64,000 bases of DNA from Haloarcula sp. H-GB4 (GCF_030848575.1 NZ_JAVDDX010000001.1:1566190-1630189), one strand, 5' to 3'. Counted from the stretch's first letter, positions 53,664 through 63,449 are shown. Notes: a model not told the origin generated them from the sequence alone. Program-made: numbers and translations.

Positions 53664-54821
53664 TCAGGGATTGCTCTGCCAGACATCGACGCGGGGCTCG
53701 GTGTATGCCTTGCCGACGATGTCTGGGATGCCGTCACCGTCGAGGTCGACGACCTTCGCCTCGTGGGTAGGGATACCGGTGTTCAGTTCTTTCTGCTCGA
53801 AATTCCCCGCGCCGTCGTTGTGGAACACGAGCTGTCGCGGTTCATGCCCTTCCTCCAGACCCATTTCCGCGACGAAGATGTCAGGACTGCCGTCGCCGTC
53901 GAAGTCCGCCACGTCGAGGCTGTGTGGGTTCGAGAGGTCGTCGTGCAACAGAGTCAGGTCCCACTCGGGCGGGTCGAACACGCCCAGCCTGGCCGGACGG
54001 TCGTCGAGATACGGTTCGTCACCCTCGACGAGGATTATTTCCAGGTCGCCGTCGCCATCGACGTCCTCGATAGCGACACGAGTACACTGCCAGTCCTCTA
54101 CGATTGGTTCCCGGTCCCACCCGTCTGCCGTCCGGTGGAAGACGTTGGGGCCGGCGACGATTTCGACCTCGCCGTCCCCGTCGACATCTTCGACAGCGAC
54201 ACCTTCGACATCGAGGTCCTCAGCGACGACATGGCGGTTCGCCACCGGCCACGGTTCGCTCGTTGGGTCCTCAGGAATATCGTAGTAGAACACCGTCTTG
54301 GACTCCTGAGACAGTCCGACGACCTCGTTCTGTCCGTCGCCGTCCACGTCCGCCACCGCGGTGTCGTGATACTTCTCGAAGTCGTCGGTTATGAGCCGAC
54401 GCGTCCACTGTTCTCTCGGATCGTTCGGTATCTCGAACCACCACAGTTTGTGCTGGTGGATGTTCTGGCCGGCAACCATGTCCGGTCGGCCGTTCCCCGT
54501 GATGTCGCCGAGCGAGCCGCCGACAGAGAGTTCCGGTGCACTGGCAACGTCATGGCGCTCCCAGCCGGGGTTTTCATACCAGAACACGTTCGTCTGGAGC
54601 CAGCGGGCCAGTGGCCCCATGCCGAACACGGACAGCAAGTCGACTGACTTGTCGACGAGTGGGAACTGGACCTCGTGCTCGTCGCCGAGCGCCCCGACAA
54701 CGACGTCCGGTCGACCATTTCCCGTGAGGTCGGTCGTGAGACAGAAGCTCATCGTACTCGCCGGCGGCGACGCTTCGATGCGCTCGTGGTGTAGGTTCAT
54801 GTCCCAGCCCTTCGGGTACAT
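53664..54821 (-). CDS. FG-GAP/VCBS repeat protein, seven-bladed propeller without signal peptide
   Basis: The 385-residue protein contains seven calcium-loop repeats: two DxTGNGRPD, then DVDGDGQNE, DVDGDGEVE, DVDGDGDLE, DFDGDGSPD and DLDGDGIPD, at intervals of about 50 residues. Seven repeats fit one complete beta propeller. Such proteins are usually secreted, but no signal peptide, Tat motif or membrane helix is seen here. A TATA-like CTATAACA (54829-54837, minus) suggests that the true start may be the ATG at 54800. Function unknown. Confidence 0.85.
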   Translation of the reverse strand: MYPKGWDMNLHHERIEASPPASTMSFCLTTDLTGNGRPDVVVGALGDEHEVQFPLVDKSVDLLSVFGMGPLARWLQTNVFWYENPGWERHDVASAPELSVGGSLGDITGNGRPDMVAGQNIHQHKLWWFEIPNDPREQWTRRLITDDFEKYHDTAVADVDGDGQNEVVGLSQESKTVFYYDIPEDPTSEPWPVANRHVVAEDLDVEGVAVEDVDGDGEVEIVAGPNVFHRTADGWDREPIVEDWQCTRVAIEDVDGDGDLEIILVEGDEPYLDDRPARLGVFDPPEWDLTLLHDDLSNPHSLDVADFDGDGSPDIFVAEMGLEEGHEPRQLVFHNDGAGNFEQKELNTGIPTHEAKVVDLDGDGIPDIVGKAYTEPRVDVWQSNP

Positions 54822-55014
54822 CGGTATTGTTATAGCCGGGCTAACACCGGCTGACAGCGGTCACAGTCTCGAACTATGCCCGGCAACGGAACCCAGCGTG
54901 TAAGAGTAGGCAACAGCCAACCGACGTAAGTCAGACCTTCCGGCCCAGTTTTGCGGTCACTGTTCGTGATTCATAGTACAAGGATTCAAAACCGATAGAC
55001 AGGCCACACTCACT

Positions 55015-55641
55015 ATGCTCGCAATCGCTGGCGGCAAGGGTGGCTGTGGCAAAACGACCATCGCCCTCGGGCTCGGTCAGGTACTGGGGACGCCCACCAA
55101 GCGGTCGTTGGTCGTAGACACCGATCGCGATATGCCGAACCTCCACCGTCGCGCTGGGGTCACTCCGACACCCGGAATCGCTGATATCACAACCTCGGCT
55201 GAGCCGACCACAGTTGCCCAGCCCGCCATGACCGTCGAAAACGTCGAGGTGCTTCCCTGTCAGAGCGCAACCGAAGCCGCTGTTGACAATGCCATCGACA
55301 GCCTGTCCCGGCGTGCTTGCCCTGTAGTACTCGACTGTCCGGCCGGCGCTGGCCCGGACGCCGCGCGGCCGCTACGGGCGGCTGACAGGACAGTACTCGT
55401 GAGTGCACCAACCCGCCAGAGCCTCACCGACACAGCCAAGACCGCGGCGATGGCCCGTGCGCTTGATGCACCGCCGGCGCTCACGGTCCTTGTTGGCAGT
55501 GACGGGTCCGTGGACCCATCGGACCTGCTGTCCTGCTCAGAAACAATTCACGTGCCGTCGGTGTCGAAGCCACTGGAATCGGACCGGGCGGCAGCAAAAT
55601 ACGTCGAGATGGCGAACGTTCTCGCCAAGCGGAATACTTAA
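55015..55641 (+). CDS. MinD/ParA-like ATPase
   Basis: The 208-residue ATPase has the deviant Walker A GGKGGCGKTT (6-15) with the signature Lys and the VLDCPAGAG switch region. It is shorter than classical MinD (about 260) and lacks an obvious C-terminal amphipathic membrane helix. Its downstream neighbour, 28 nt away, is a RecA/KaiC-like protein without a P-loop, so the pair may act together in positioning or signalling. Haloarchaea carry several such MinD paralogues; the role of this one is unknown. Confidence 0.88.
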   Translation: MLAIAGGKGGCGKTTIALGLGQVLGTPTKRSLVVDTDRDMPNLHRRAGVTPTPGIADITTSAEPTTVAQPAMTVENVEVLPCQSATEAAVDNAIDSLSRRACPVVLDCPAGAGPDAARPLRAADRTVLVSAPTRQSLTDTAKTAAMARALDAPPALTVLVGSDGSVDPSDLLSCSETIHVPSVSKPLESDRAAAKYVEMANVLAKRNT

Positions 55642-55669
55642 TCTCGTGGGAAAATAATCTCTCGGTGGT

Positions 55670-56299
55670 ATGGCCAACCGGTTGCGAACGGGGATCGATG
55701 TCCTCGACAGAAAACTCGATGGTGGCATCCCTGCAGGGAGCATCGTCGTGCTCTCTGCCCAGCCGGCTAGCCAGGCGGAACTGTTCCTCTACGAACTTAC
55801 CGCCACGCGCGGGACGCTGTGGCTGTCGCTCGACCGGACCGCCGAATCAGTCATTGCGAGCATTGAGCAGACGCCGGCTAACACCGGGGACCCGACGGTA
55901 CGGCACATTTCCGGTGAGGCGCCCCTCGACAACGCCGGCAAGCTCGTCTCGGCGCTGCCGGAGACATCGAACCTCATCGTCGACCCACTCGACGTGCTGG
56001 AAGCTCAGGAGCCACACTCGCGCTTTCGCGCGTTCATGAACGACTTGCAGAACCACATCGTCAACACTGGGAGCCTCGCTATTGTCCACTGTCTCGATGG
56101 CCGTGACGTGCCACCGCTCCGGGATACGACCGAGCACTTCGCTGACGTGGTGTTCCAGCTCAACACCACAACGAACGGTGATGAGGTCGAAAACCGGCTC
56201 GCGATTCCGAAGTTCCGCGGCGGGCGCGCCCCCACCGACATCATCAAGCTCAATCTCGTCGAAGAGGTCAGCATCGATACGAGCCGCGACATCGCCTGA
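55670..56299 (+). CDS. RecA/KaiC-like protein with degenerate P-loop
   Basis: The 209-residue protein keeps the KaiC/RadA-like frame (LRTGIDVLDRKLDGGIPAGSI, about 4-24, and a hydrophobic strand ending LIVDPLD). The expected GPPGTGKT is replaced by AQPASQAEL, so ATP binding is probably lost. It may be a regulatory partner of the MinD-like ATPase upstream. Haloarchaeal genomes label relatives as HTR-like. Translation likely begins at the ATG at 55670. Confidence 0.82.
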   Translation: MANRLRTGIDVLDRKLDGGIPAGSIVVLSAQPASQAELFLYELTATRGTLWLSLDRTAESVIASIEQTPANTGDPTVRHISGEAPLDNAGKLVSALPETSNLIVDPLDVLEAQEPHSRFRAFMNDLQNHIVNTGSLAIVHCLDGRDVPPLRDTTEHFADVVFQLNTTTNGDEVENRLAIPKFRGGRAPTDIIKLNLVEEVSIDTSRDIA

Positions 56300-56301
56300 G
56301 T

Positions 56302-56502
56302 CTATTCGCCGCCGGGCCGTGGCTCTCTGTCCGTCGAGCCGAACTCAGTGCCGACGAGTATCAACAAGAATAGTCCGAGACCAACGCCGACGCCTGCTGC
56401 CAATCCTGCGCCGGTGCTTCCAGTCAGCACGACCGTGCCGACGCCAAACGCAATTCCCGGCGGGAGCGCGAGCAGTGACGGGTACACCAACGACACTCGC
56501 AT
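56302..56502 (-). CDS. Small membrane protein
   Basis: The 66-residue protein has two hydrophobic Gly-rich segments (LLALPPGIAFGVGTVVL and GLAAGVGVGLGLFLLILVG) and a polar tail. It ends 2 nt from the stop of the RecA-like gene and is convergent to it. No family is recognised. Confidence 0.65.
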   Translation of the reverse strand: MRVSLVYPSLLALPPGIAFGVGTVVLTGSTGAGLAAGVGVGLGLFLLILVGTEFGSTDREPRPGGE

Positions 56503-56667
56503 GCGTAGTGATGACGTGTCGTGCGTATAACGGTTCTCCCGTATTGGCCGTCAGAAAGTGGCAGTCGCTAGCGCCTAGAACGGTAAAACCGCCCGCTACC
56601 GCTCGATACCGCAACCCCATTCGCTGTCGCTCAGCACCGTAGAACCGCTCGCGTGCTCGCTGTGCAG

Positions 56668-57609
56668 TTACTCTTCGGCGCCTTCGATCTCTTCGACGAT
56701 CTCTTCGGCGTCAACGTCGGCATCTTCCAGCGCATCTTCGATGTCAGCGCCGCCGGCACCGCCCATGCCGCCCATCATGCCGGGCATGCCCATGCCGCCG
56801 CCACCGATCTCTTCCTGCACGATGATGCGGTCAATATCGAGTAGCTGCGTGAGCTGCTGGGCGATCTGCTGCTTGCCCATCATCCACTGCTGGTTCATCG
56901 TCAACTGCGGCGTCGCCTCGATGTAGAGCGTTTCCTTCTCGACTTCGACGGTTTCGTATTCGGGCTCGGACTCTTCGTCTTCGTCGTCCTCGCTCTCGAC
57001 GACCTGTTCTTCTTCGACGGTGTCGGTCTCGAACCACACGTCGAGCTCCATGTCGAGCATCATCTGGATGATGCCCTGTGCCTTCTCCTCGCGGTCCGTG
57101 ACCTCTTCGAGGACTTCGTAGTCGTACTCGACGTCCTCTCCGGCCAGCGGGTGGTTGAAGTCCACTCGCGCGCGGCCGCCAATGATGGTCTCGACGTGGC
57201 CGTGTTCGCCCTCAAGGTCGACGTGTGCGCCAGGGTAGCGGTCGTCCTCAGGGATCTTGTCTTTCGAGACCGTCCGGACCTCTTCCTCGTCGTACTCGCC
57301 GAAGGCGTCGGCAGCCGCGACGGTCACGTCGCCCTCGTCGCCGACCTCCTTGCCGTAGATGTCCTGCTCAACATCCGGGAAGATGTGGTTCTCGCCCAGC
57401 ACGATGGTGCGCGGGCCGAACTCCTGCTGTTCGGTGTCGATACCGTCGTCTTCGGCGACTTCTTCGTCGGTCGTGTCGACAAGCTGGCCGCCGTCGACGG
57501 TGCGGGCGGTGTAGGCGAGCTTGACGACATCGCCTTTCTGAAGTCCCTCCGCCTGTTCTTCTTCGTCTGCGGTCTCCTCGTCTACGTCAGTCTCAGACTC
57601 GTTGCTCAT
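56668..57609 (-). CDS. FKBP-type (SlyD-like) peptidyl-prolyl isomerase with long C-terminus
   Basis: The 313-residue protein begins with an acidic tail, then an FKBP domain with an insert-in-flap pattern (GDVVKLAYTARTVDG and later DFNHPLAGEDVEYDYEV) like archaeal SlyD proteins. About 130 further residues include a strand-rich part (YIEATPQLTMNQQWMMGKQ) and a Gly/Met run before an acidic end (GGGGMGMPGMMGGMGG). The tail is longer than usual and may bind unfolded clients. It is transcribed alone. Confidence 0.9.
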   Translation of the reverse strand: MSNESETDVDEETADEEEQAEGLQKGDVVKLAYTARTVDGGQLVDTTDEEVAEDDGIDTEQQEFGPRTIVLGENHIFPDVEQDIYGKEVGDEGDVTVAAADAFGEYDEEEVRTVSKDKIPEDDRYPGAHVDLEGEHGHVETIIGGRARVDFNHPLAGEDVEYDYEVLEEVTDREEKAQGIIQMMLDMELDVWFETDTVEEEQVVESEDDEDEESEPEYETVEVEKETLYIEATPQLTMNQQWMMGKQQIAQQLTQLLDIDRIIVQEEIGGGGMGMPGMMGGMGGAGGADIEDALEDADVDAEEIVEEIEGAEE

Positions 57610-57688
57610 ACCCTGTTCGTCAGTCGTGGCACTCTTAAGGACAACGTTTCCCGGTCAGCAGCGATCGAAAGACTTCCGAAGTGACCAG

Positions 57689-58717
57689 CTAGTACTCGCT
57701 CTCTGCCAGCAGTCGGTCAAACTTCTCTCGGTCGATATTCCGTCCCGAAATGGGGAGAACGACTGTCTCGCCCCGTAGTTCGTCACCAGCCTGAAGCGCT
57801 GCGGCGACAGCGGTCGCACAGGCCCCTTCCATGACGATGCGGTCTGTCTCGAACAGGCGTGCCACGGCGTCGGTAATGGCGTCTTCGGATACGAGCCGGA
57901 AATCGGCAAGTCCCGACTGCAGGATTTCGGTCGGGAGCGCGAACGGAACCCGGGTTGCGACGCCCTCGGCAATGGTGTCGACGCTGTCGAGAGCCTCCAG
58001 CGTCTCGTCCTGCCAAGCGTGGTACACCGCGGGCGCGCCAGCGGCCTGCACGCCGACGACAGCGGCGTCGGTCATCGCCCCGAGCGTGACGCAGTACCCG
58101 GCTGCGGCGGTACCGCCACCGACAGGACAGAACACGCGGTCAACGTCGGGTCGTTCATCGAGGATTTCGAGGCCTGCTGTGCCGACGCCGGCGAGCAACT
58201 TCGGTTCGTTACCCGAGTGGACGTAGCGCGCCGCACGCTGGGTCGCCAAGTCCTCGATGTGTTCGCGGGCCTCGTCGTAGTCTTCCCCGTACTGGATAAC
58301 TTCTGCACCGAGTTGCTCCAACGCATCGACCTTTCCTGCATTGGCTTCTTCGGGGACACCGATGGTGACTGGTATGCCGAACTCGCGGCCAGCCCACGCG
58401 ATAGACTGCCCGTGGTTCCCCGTGCTCGCAGCGAGCAGTCCAGCGTCGTGGAACTCCTCGTCAAGGGACGCAACGAGGTTCACGCCGCCACGGACTTTGA
58501 ACGCGCCAGTCGGGAGCGTGTCCTCGCGCTTGAGCAAGACATCTGCGTCGAGGGCTTCTGAGAGGGCTTCGCTGCGGACCAAGGGTGTCTCTGGAAGATG
58601 CTGTCGGATGCGTTGCCGGGCGCGCGCGACCGTTGCAACTGTCGGCGGTGTCAGGTCGTGATACGGAAAGAGGGTCGTCTCATCCGGGGAGTCGATCGGT
58701 TCGTAGCGACCGGCCAT
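57689..58717 (-). CDS. Threonine/serine dehydratase (PLP enzyme)
   Basis: The 342-residue fold-type II PLP enzyme has the Schiff-base lysine in LPTGAFKVRGG, the STGNHGQ phosphate-side loop and a PVGGGTAAAG glycine loop. It deaminates threonine (or serine) to the 2-keto acid. No C-terminal ACT regulatory domain is present, so it resembles catabolic or short biosynthetic forms. The start at 58717 is preferred to one 8 codons upstream. Confidence 0.87.
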   Translation of the reverse strand: MAGRYEPIDSPDETTLFPYHDLTPPTVATVARARQRIRQHLPETPLVRSEALSEALDADVLLKREDTLPTGAFKVRGGVNLVASLDEEFHDAGLLAASTGNHGQSIAWAGREFGIPVTIGVPEEANAGKVDALEQLGAEVIQYGEDYDEAREHIEDLATQRAARYVHSGNEPKLLAGVGTAGLEILDERPDVDRVFCPVGGGTAAAGYCVTLGAMTDAAVVGVQAAGAPAVYHAWQDETLEALDSVDTIAEGVATRVPFALPTEILQSGLADFRLVSEDAITDAVARLFETDRIVMEGACATAVAAALQAGDELRGETVVLPISGRNIDREKFDRLLAESEY

Positions 58718-58797
58718 ACTACTACCCGGGAGAGCGGACACAGTAAAGGGCGCGGTCGACGGGAGCGTTTTTCAGCAGCCCGGCCCAGCCCCACAGT

Positions 58798-59340
58798 ATG
58801 TACGAAGTCGAGGTGAAAGTGCCAGCGGATATCGAGGCTGTCGCGGAGCGACTCGACGAACTCGGATCCGAGCAGGTCGATACGGTGATACAGACGGACA
58901 CGTACTACGATGCGCCCCACCGGGATTTCGCTGAGACAGACGAGGCGTTCCGGGTTCGCCGTGAAACCAGAAAAGGAGTAACGAACGCGAAAGTCACCTA
59001 CAAGGGGCCACTCCTCGAAGCAGAGTCGAAGAGCCGAGAAGAGTTCGAAACGGGCGTCGAGGACGGCGACGAAATCAGCACTATCGTCCAGCACCTCGGC
59101 TTCGAGCCCGCGGCGACAGTCCGGAAGAACCGCCGAGTCTACGAAGTTCGAGAGTACGACGTCACGCTCGACGCTGTCGACGATGTCGGCGAGTTCGTCG
59201 AAGTCGAGCGCGAAACCAACGGCGATATCGAACCCGTCCGAGAAGAAGCCTACGAGGTGCTTCAGGACCTCGGTCTGAACCCCAACGACCAGCAGCGGAC
59301 CTCCTATCTCGGCATGCTACTTAGCGATGCGAACGAGTAA
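58798..59340 (+). CDS. CYTH domain protein (class IV adenylate cyclase-like)
   Basis: The 180-residue protein begins with the ExExK motif (EVEVK, 3-7) of the CYTH superfamily, and has the QTDTYYDAP and FRVRRE strands and EVERE segments that form the triphosphate tunnel. Such proteins act as cyclases or triphosphatases; archaeal members are mostly uncharacterised. A 59-nt gap separates it from the S-adenosylmethionine synthetase gene. Confidence 0.9.
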   Translation: MYEVEVKVPADIEAVAERLDELGSEQVDTVIQTDTYYDAPHRDFAETDEAFRVRRETRKGVTNAKVTYKGPLLEAESKSREEFETGVEDGDEISTIVQHLGFEPAATVRKNRRVYEVREYDVTLDAVDDVGEFVEVERETNGDIEPVREEAYEVLQDLGLNPNDQQRTSYLGMLLSDANE

Positions 59341-59366
59341 TCATTCCGTTATTATCTGTTCCCGTA

Positions 59367-59375
59367 AGTTATAGA
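59367..59375 (+). promoter_or_regulatory. TATA box for S-adenosylmethionine synthetase
   Basis: AGTTATAGA is centred about 29 nt before the ATG at 59400, the spacing of a leaderless promoter. Confidence 0.5.
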
Positions 59376-59399
59376 ACCCGGCCAGACGAAGTCGAGGCA

Positions 59400-60602
59400 A
59401 TGACCGAGCGGAACATCCACGTCCAACCTGCGAGCGGGCTTGCCGTAGAAGATCAGGACATCGAAGTCGTAGAGCGCAAGGGTATCGGCCATCCAGACTC
59501 CATCTGTGACGGCATCGCGGAGACAGTGTCGCGTGCGCTGGCACAGACGTACATTGACCGGTTCGGTACAGTCTTGCACTATAACACAGACGAGACACAG
59601 CTTGTCGCCGGCACTGCCGCCCCCGCGTACGGCGGCGGCGAAGTGCTTGAGCCGATCTACATCCTGGTCGTCGGCCGAGCGACAAAGAAGTTCGACGGCG
59701 AACGCATCCCGGCTGAAAGTATCGCCCTCCGGGCCGCACGCGACTACCTCGACGAGCAATTCCCCCACCTCGATCTCGGCTCCGATGTCATCGTCGACGT
59801 TCAGTTCGGCGAAGGGTCGGGCGACCTCCAGACCGTGTTCGGCGAGGAAGCAGCAATTCCGATGGCGAACGATACCAGCTACGGCGTCGGCCACGCTCCG
59901 CTAACCGAAACTGAACAGATCGTCCGCAACACCGAACAGCGATTGACCGGCGAATACGCAGAGTCCAACCCAGTCGTCGGCCAAGACGTGAAGGTGATGG
60001 GCAAACGCGAAGGCGACCACATCGACGTGACCGTGGCCGTTGCGATGGTTGATGAACACGTTCCGGACCTCGATGCGTACAAAACCGCAGTTTCGGACGT
60101 TCAGGCGTTCGTCACCGATCTCGCCGAGGAGTACACTGACCGGGACGTAACGGTCCACGTCAACACGGCCGACGACTACGACGCCGAGTCCATCTATCTC
60201 ACCACCACCGGGACCAGTGCCGAGCAAGGCGATGACGGCTCTGTCGGGCGCGGGAATCGCGCGAACGGCCTTATTACCCCGAACCGCCCGATGAGCATGG
60301 AAGCAACATCGGGGAAGAACCCCGTCAACCACATCGGGAAGATCTACAATCTCCTCTCGACAGCTATCGCACAGTCCGTCGCAAATGAGGTCGACGGCAT
60401 CCGACAGGTCCAGATGCGTCTGCTCTCACAGATCGGGTCACCGATTGACGAGCCCCACGTCGCCGACGCGACAGTAATCACAGAAGACGGTATCGCGGTC
60501 GGCGATGTTGAATCTGACATTCAGGCCACAATCGACGACGAACTGGCCGACGTGACCGACATCACGCGGCAGGTCATTGAGGGCGACCTCTCGACGTTCT
60601 AA
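59400..60602 (+). CDS. Archaeal S-adenosylmethionine synthetase
   Basis: The 400-residue enzyme makes S-adenosylmethionine from methionine and ATP. It is the archaeal type, distinct in sequence from bacterial MetK, with the [14 protein letters not shown] motif near residue 30, [18 protein letters not shown] and the [13 protein letters not shown] stretch. Length is normal for the archaeal form. The ATG at 59400 follows a TATA box by about 29 nt. Confidence 0.95.
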   Translation: MTERNIHVQPASGLAVEDQDIEVVERKGIGHPDSICDGIAETVSRALAQTYIDRFGTVLHYNTDETQLVAGTAAPAYGGGEVLEPIYILVVGRATKKFDGERIPAESIALRAARDYLDEQFPHLDLGSDVIVDVQFGEGSGDLQTVFGEEAAIPMANDTSYGVGHAPLTETEQIVRNTEQRLTGEYAESNPVVGQDVKVMGKREGDHIDVTVAVAMVDEHVPDLDAYKTAVSDVQAFVTDLAEEYTDRDVTVHVNTADDYDAESIYLTTTGTSAEQGDDGSVGRGNRANGLITPNRPMSMEATSGKNPVNHIGKIYNLLSTAIAQSVANEVDGIRQVQMRLLSQIGSPIDEPHVADATVITEDGIAVGDVESDIQATIDDELADVTDITRQVIEGDLSTF

Positions 60603-60649
60603 GACACCGAGGCGACACCCCTTTACTCACCGATAGTCAACTCGCGGGT

Positions 60650-61837
60650 ATGCATCCGTCAGACGCCGACAGCGTGCTCGTTCGCCACGGAGAACTCGGC
60701 GTCAAGAGCGACCAAGTCCGTCGAAAGATGGAGCAGCAGCTGGCGGACAATCTCCGCGCAATGTTCGACGCGCGCGGCTTGTCAGGAGACATTGAACAGC
60801 GCCGGAACCGACTGTTTATCCACACTGACCAACCAGAGGGTGTGACCGCAGCCGCGGCCGACACGTTTGGCGTCACCTCCGCCTCGGCGGTCACGACCAT
60901 CGAACCGACGCTGTCTGCAATCGAAGCGGCACTGGCCGCAACCACGCGAGAACAGTACGATGGTGGCGCTTTCGCTGTCAACGCTCGCCGGGCGGGGCCG
61001 GCGGACGCACATCCCTTTTCGAGTACAGACATCGAATCCGACGGCGGGACCGCCGTCTGGGAGGCAATCGATGAACTGGGCGGCGATCCCGCTGTCGACC
61101 TCGACGACCCCGATTTCGAACTGTTCGTCGAGTGTCGCGCGGACGAGGCGTACGTCTTCTGTGAGAAACGTTCGGGCCCGGGCGGACTCCCGCTCGGAAC
61201 TCAGCGGCCCGTTGTCGCCCTCATCAGTGGTGGTATCGACTCGCCTGTCGCCGCCTGGAAGCTCATGAAACGCGGCGCACCTGTGATTCCAGTCTACGTC
61301 GACCTCGGTGACTACGGTGGCCCCGACCACCGGGCGCGAGCCGTTTCGACCGTCAAAACGCTTGCCTCGTACGCTCCCGGGCACGACCTGTCCATCAACG
61401 TCGTTGACGCCGGTGACGTCGTCACCGACCTCTCGAAAAATCTCGGGGCGCTTCGAATGCTCGTGCTCCGCCGGTTCATGCTCACAGTCGCCGAGGGTAT
61501 CGCGCACAACTGCGACGCTGTCGGCATCGTCACCGGCGAAGCTATCGGGCAGAAATCCAGCCAGACGAGCGCGAACATTGCCGTCACCGATGCCGCGACC
61601 ACACTCCCGGTGCACCGACCGAACCTCACCGTCGACAAGTCCGACATAACCAATCATGCGCGAACTATCGGGACCTTTGAGGACTCGACAATCGACACCG
61701 GTTGCAACCGTGTCGCACCATCGCACCCGGAAACCAATGCCACGCTAGAAGCGGTCCGGGCGGCCGAACCCGACGGCCTGTTCGAGCGCGCCGAAGCCTG
61801 TGTTCAGGACCGCACTGTCGTCCCCATCGAAAGCTAA
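60650..61837 (+). CDS. thiI: tRNA 4-thiouridine sulfurtransferase ThiI
   Basis: The 395-residue protein adds sulfur to U8 of tRNA and may contribute to thiamine thiazole in some species. N-terminal ferredoxin-like and THUMP regions (about 1-165) lead to a PP-loop LISGGIDSPVAAW (about 191-203) and EAIGQKSSQTSANI. It lacks the rhodanese domain of the E. coli form, as usual in archaea. It starts 47 nt after the SAM synthetase gene and could share its transcript. Confidence 0.93.
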   Translation: MHPSDADSVLVRHGELGVKSDQVRRKMEQQLADNLRAMFDARGLSGDIEQRRNRLFIHTDQPEGVTAAAADTFGVTSASAVTTIEPTLSAIEAALAATTREQYDGGAFAVNARRAGPADAHPFSSTDIESDGGTAVWEAIDELGGDPAVDLDDPDFELFVECRADEAYVFCEKRSGPGGLPLGTQRPVVALISGGIDSPVAAWKLMKRGAPVIPVYVDLGDYGGPDHRARAVSTVKTLASYAPGHDLSINVVDAGDVVTDLSKNLGALRMLVLRRFMLTVAEGIAHNCDAVGIVTGEAIGQKSSQTSANIAVTDAATTLPVHRPNLTVDKSDITNHARTIGTFEDSTIDTGCNRVAPSHPETNATLEAVRAAEPDGLFERAEACVQDRTVVPIES

Positions 61838-61864
61838 ATTTCCGGGGCGGGCCAGGATTGAGTC

Positions 61865-62404
61865 ATGACGCAGGTCTGTCTCGTCGGGAGCGACGACGTG
61901 AACCTTCGATACGAACTCCTCTCTCGCGAGACTGCGCGGAACGCACTTGCCACCTACGACCTGCAGGAACCGTTCGCGAATACCGTCGCCATCGACACCG
62001 TGAGCCTCGGAGCGGCAGTGGCGCTGCTCAACGACTTGAACTGGTATCTCGTCCGCTTCGCGAACGCCGCATTCGTTCGGGATCCATCGATTAGTGAGAC
62101 TGAGTGGCTCTCTCGGAACCTCGCCGCGGCGATACGGGACGATGACATTGCGCCCGAAGACACCGGGCGCTTCCTCAAGGTGTACGGTATCGTCGAGCCG
62201 GACAGGACCAGCGACGCTGACGATGAAACCCAGACCGAAGAAGTGTCAACACTCGACACGAAGGCGATGGAAGCCGATGGCCCACCGGAACTGGTCGAGC
62301 CGATGCTCCTGACACGGACTGGCAACACGATTCCCGAGTACGATCTTCAAGACGTGGATGAAACGCTCATCGTTAGAGTGACCGAGTCGGAGTTCGGTGC
62401 CTGA
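61865..62404 (+). CDS. DUF5804 family haloarchaeal protein
   Basis: The 179-residue acidic protein opens TQVCLVGSDDVNLRYELLSR, the pattern of the haloarchaeal DUF5804 family of unknown function. The first 110 residues are conserved-looking; an acidic linker and a short C-terminal part follow. It starts 27 nt after thiI on the same strand, but the family gives no link to sulfur chemistry. Confidence 0.82.
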   Translation: MTQVCLVGSDDVNLRYELLSRETARNALATYDLQEPFANTVAIDTVSLGAAVALLNDLNWYLVRFANAAFVRDPSISETEWLSRNLAAAIRDDDIAPEDTGRFLKVYGIVEPDRTSDADDETQTEEVSTLDTKAMEADGPPELVEPMLLTRTGNTIPEYDLQDVDETLIVRVTESEFGA

Positions 62405-62437
62405 CCCGGGTTACGCTGCGCGCAAAACAGACCGGTT

Positions 62438-63349
62438 TCAGTCGAACATTCCGGTCGACATATACCGCTCGCCGCTGTCCCAGTAGACTGTGACGACGAG
62501 CGGGTCGTCAACGTCGTCCGCGACGAGTTGCTCAGCTACCTCTCTTGCCGCGAGGTTCGACGCACCCGAGGACTGGCCGACGAGGATGCCCTCCTCGTGG
62601 GCGAGTCGCCGGCACTCGTCTTCTGCATCCGGGAGTTCGACTGTCAGCACGTCGTCTAGCAGATCGGTATCGAGATTGTCACTGACGAACCCCGGCCCCA
62701 TTCCCTGGAAGCTGTCTTCACCAGTACCCGGGTCCATCCCCGAAAGTACAGCGTTGTCCGCCGGCTCGACCGCGACGATATCCATCTCGGGGAACGCCTC
62801 ACGCAACCGACGGCCGGTCCCAGTGAGTGTGCCACCAGTGCCGACGCCCGCGACCAGCGCGTCGACGGTCCGGTCGCCCACCTGTTCGAGTATCTCCTCA
62901 CCCGTCGTCTCGTAGTGCGCTGTCGGGTTCGCCGAGTTCTCGAACTGCCGGAGCTGGACGTAGTCGTCGCGCTCGCAGAGTTCGTTTGCGCGCTCTTTCG
63001 CGTCGGAGATATCGCCCTCAACTAGTTCGATATCCGCACCGTAAGCCTTCATTATCTGTCGGCGCTCCGGCGACTTGGAGGACGGCATCACTAGCACCAC
63101 GTCGTACCCCTTCGTCGCTCCAACCATCGCCATCCCGATACCGGTGTTGCCACTCGTCGGTTCGACGAGCGTATCACCCGGTTCGAGCATGCCGTTCCGC
63201 TCAGCGGAGTCAATCATGTACTTCGCCGGTCGGTCCTTCGCGGACCCCCCGGGATTGAACGACTCGATTTTCGCTGCAACAGTTGCCCCCTCCGGTGCGC
63301 GAACCGAGACCAGCGGGGACCCGATCGTATCGAGAATAGAGTCTTTCAT
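62438..63349 (-). CDS. cysK: Cysteine synthase (O-acetylserine sulfhydrylase)
   Basis: The 303-residue PLP enzyme makes cysteine from O-acetylserine and sulfide. The Schiff-base Lys38 lies in NPGGSAKDR, the substrate loop TSGNTG is at 65-70, and the GTGGTLTGTGR phosphate loop is present. Length is standard. It is convergent to the DUF5804 gene. Confidence 0.92.
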   Translation of the reverse strand: MKDSILDTIGSPLVSVRAPEGATVAAKIESFNPGGSAKDRPAKYMIDSAERNGMLEPGDTLVEPTSGNTGIGMAMVGATKGYDVVLVMPSSKSPERRQIMKAYGADIELVEGDISDAKERANELCERDDYVQLRQFENSANPTAHYETTGEEILEQVGDRTVDALVAGVGTGGTLTGTGRRLREAFPEMDIVAVEPADNAVLSGMDPGTGEDSFQGMGPGFVSDNLDTDLLDDVLTVELPDAEDECRRLAHEEGILVGQSSGASNLAAREVAEQLVADDVDDPLVVTVYWDSGERYMSTGMFD

Positions 63350-63449
63350 CGCCGCCGGCTACGCGGCCCCGACTTAAACGCCTACTGAAGGTCTCAAACG
63401 GTTCGCGGACTTCCGAGACGTGGCAGCTCTTTCCAGCGTCGACACCCTC

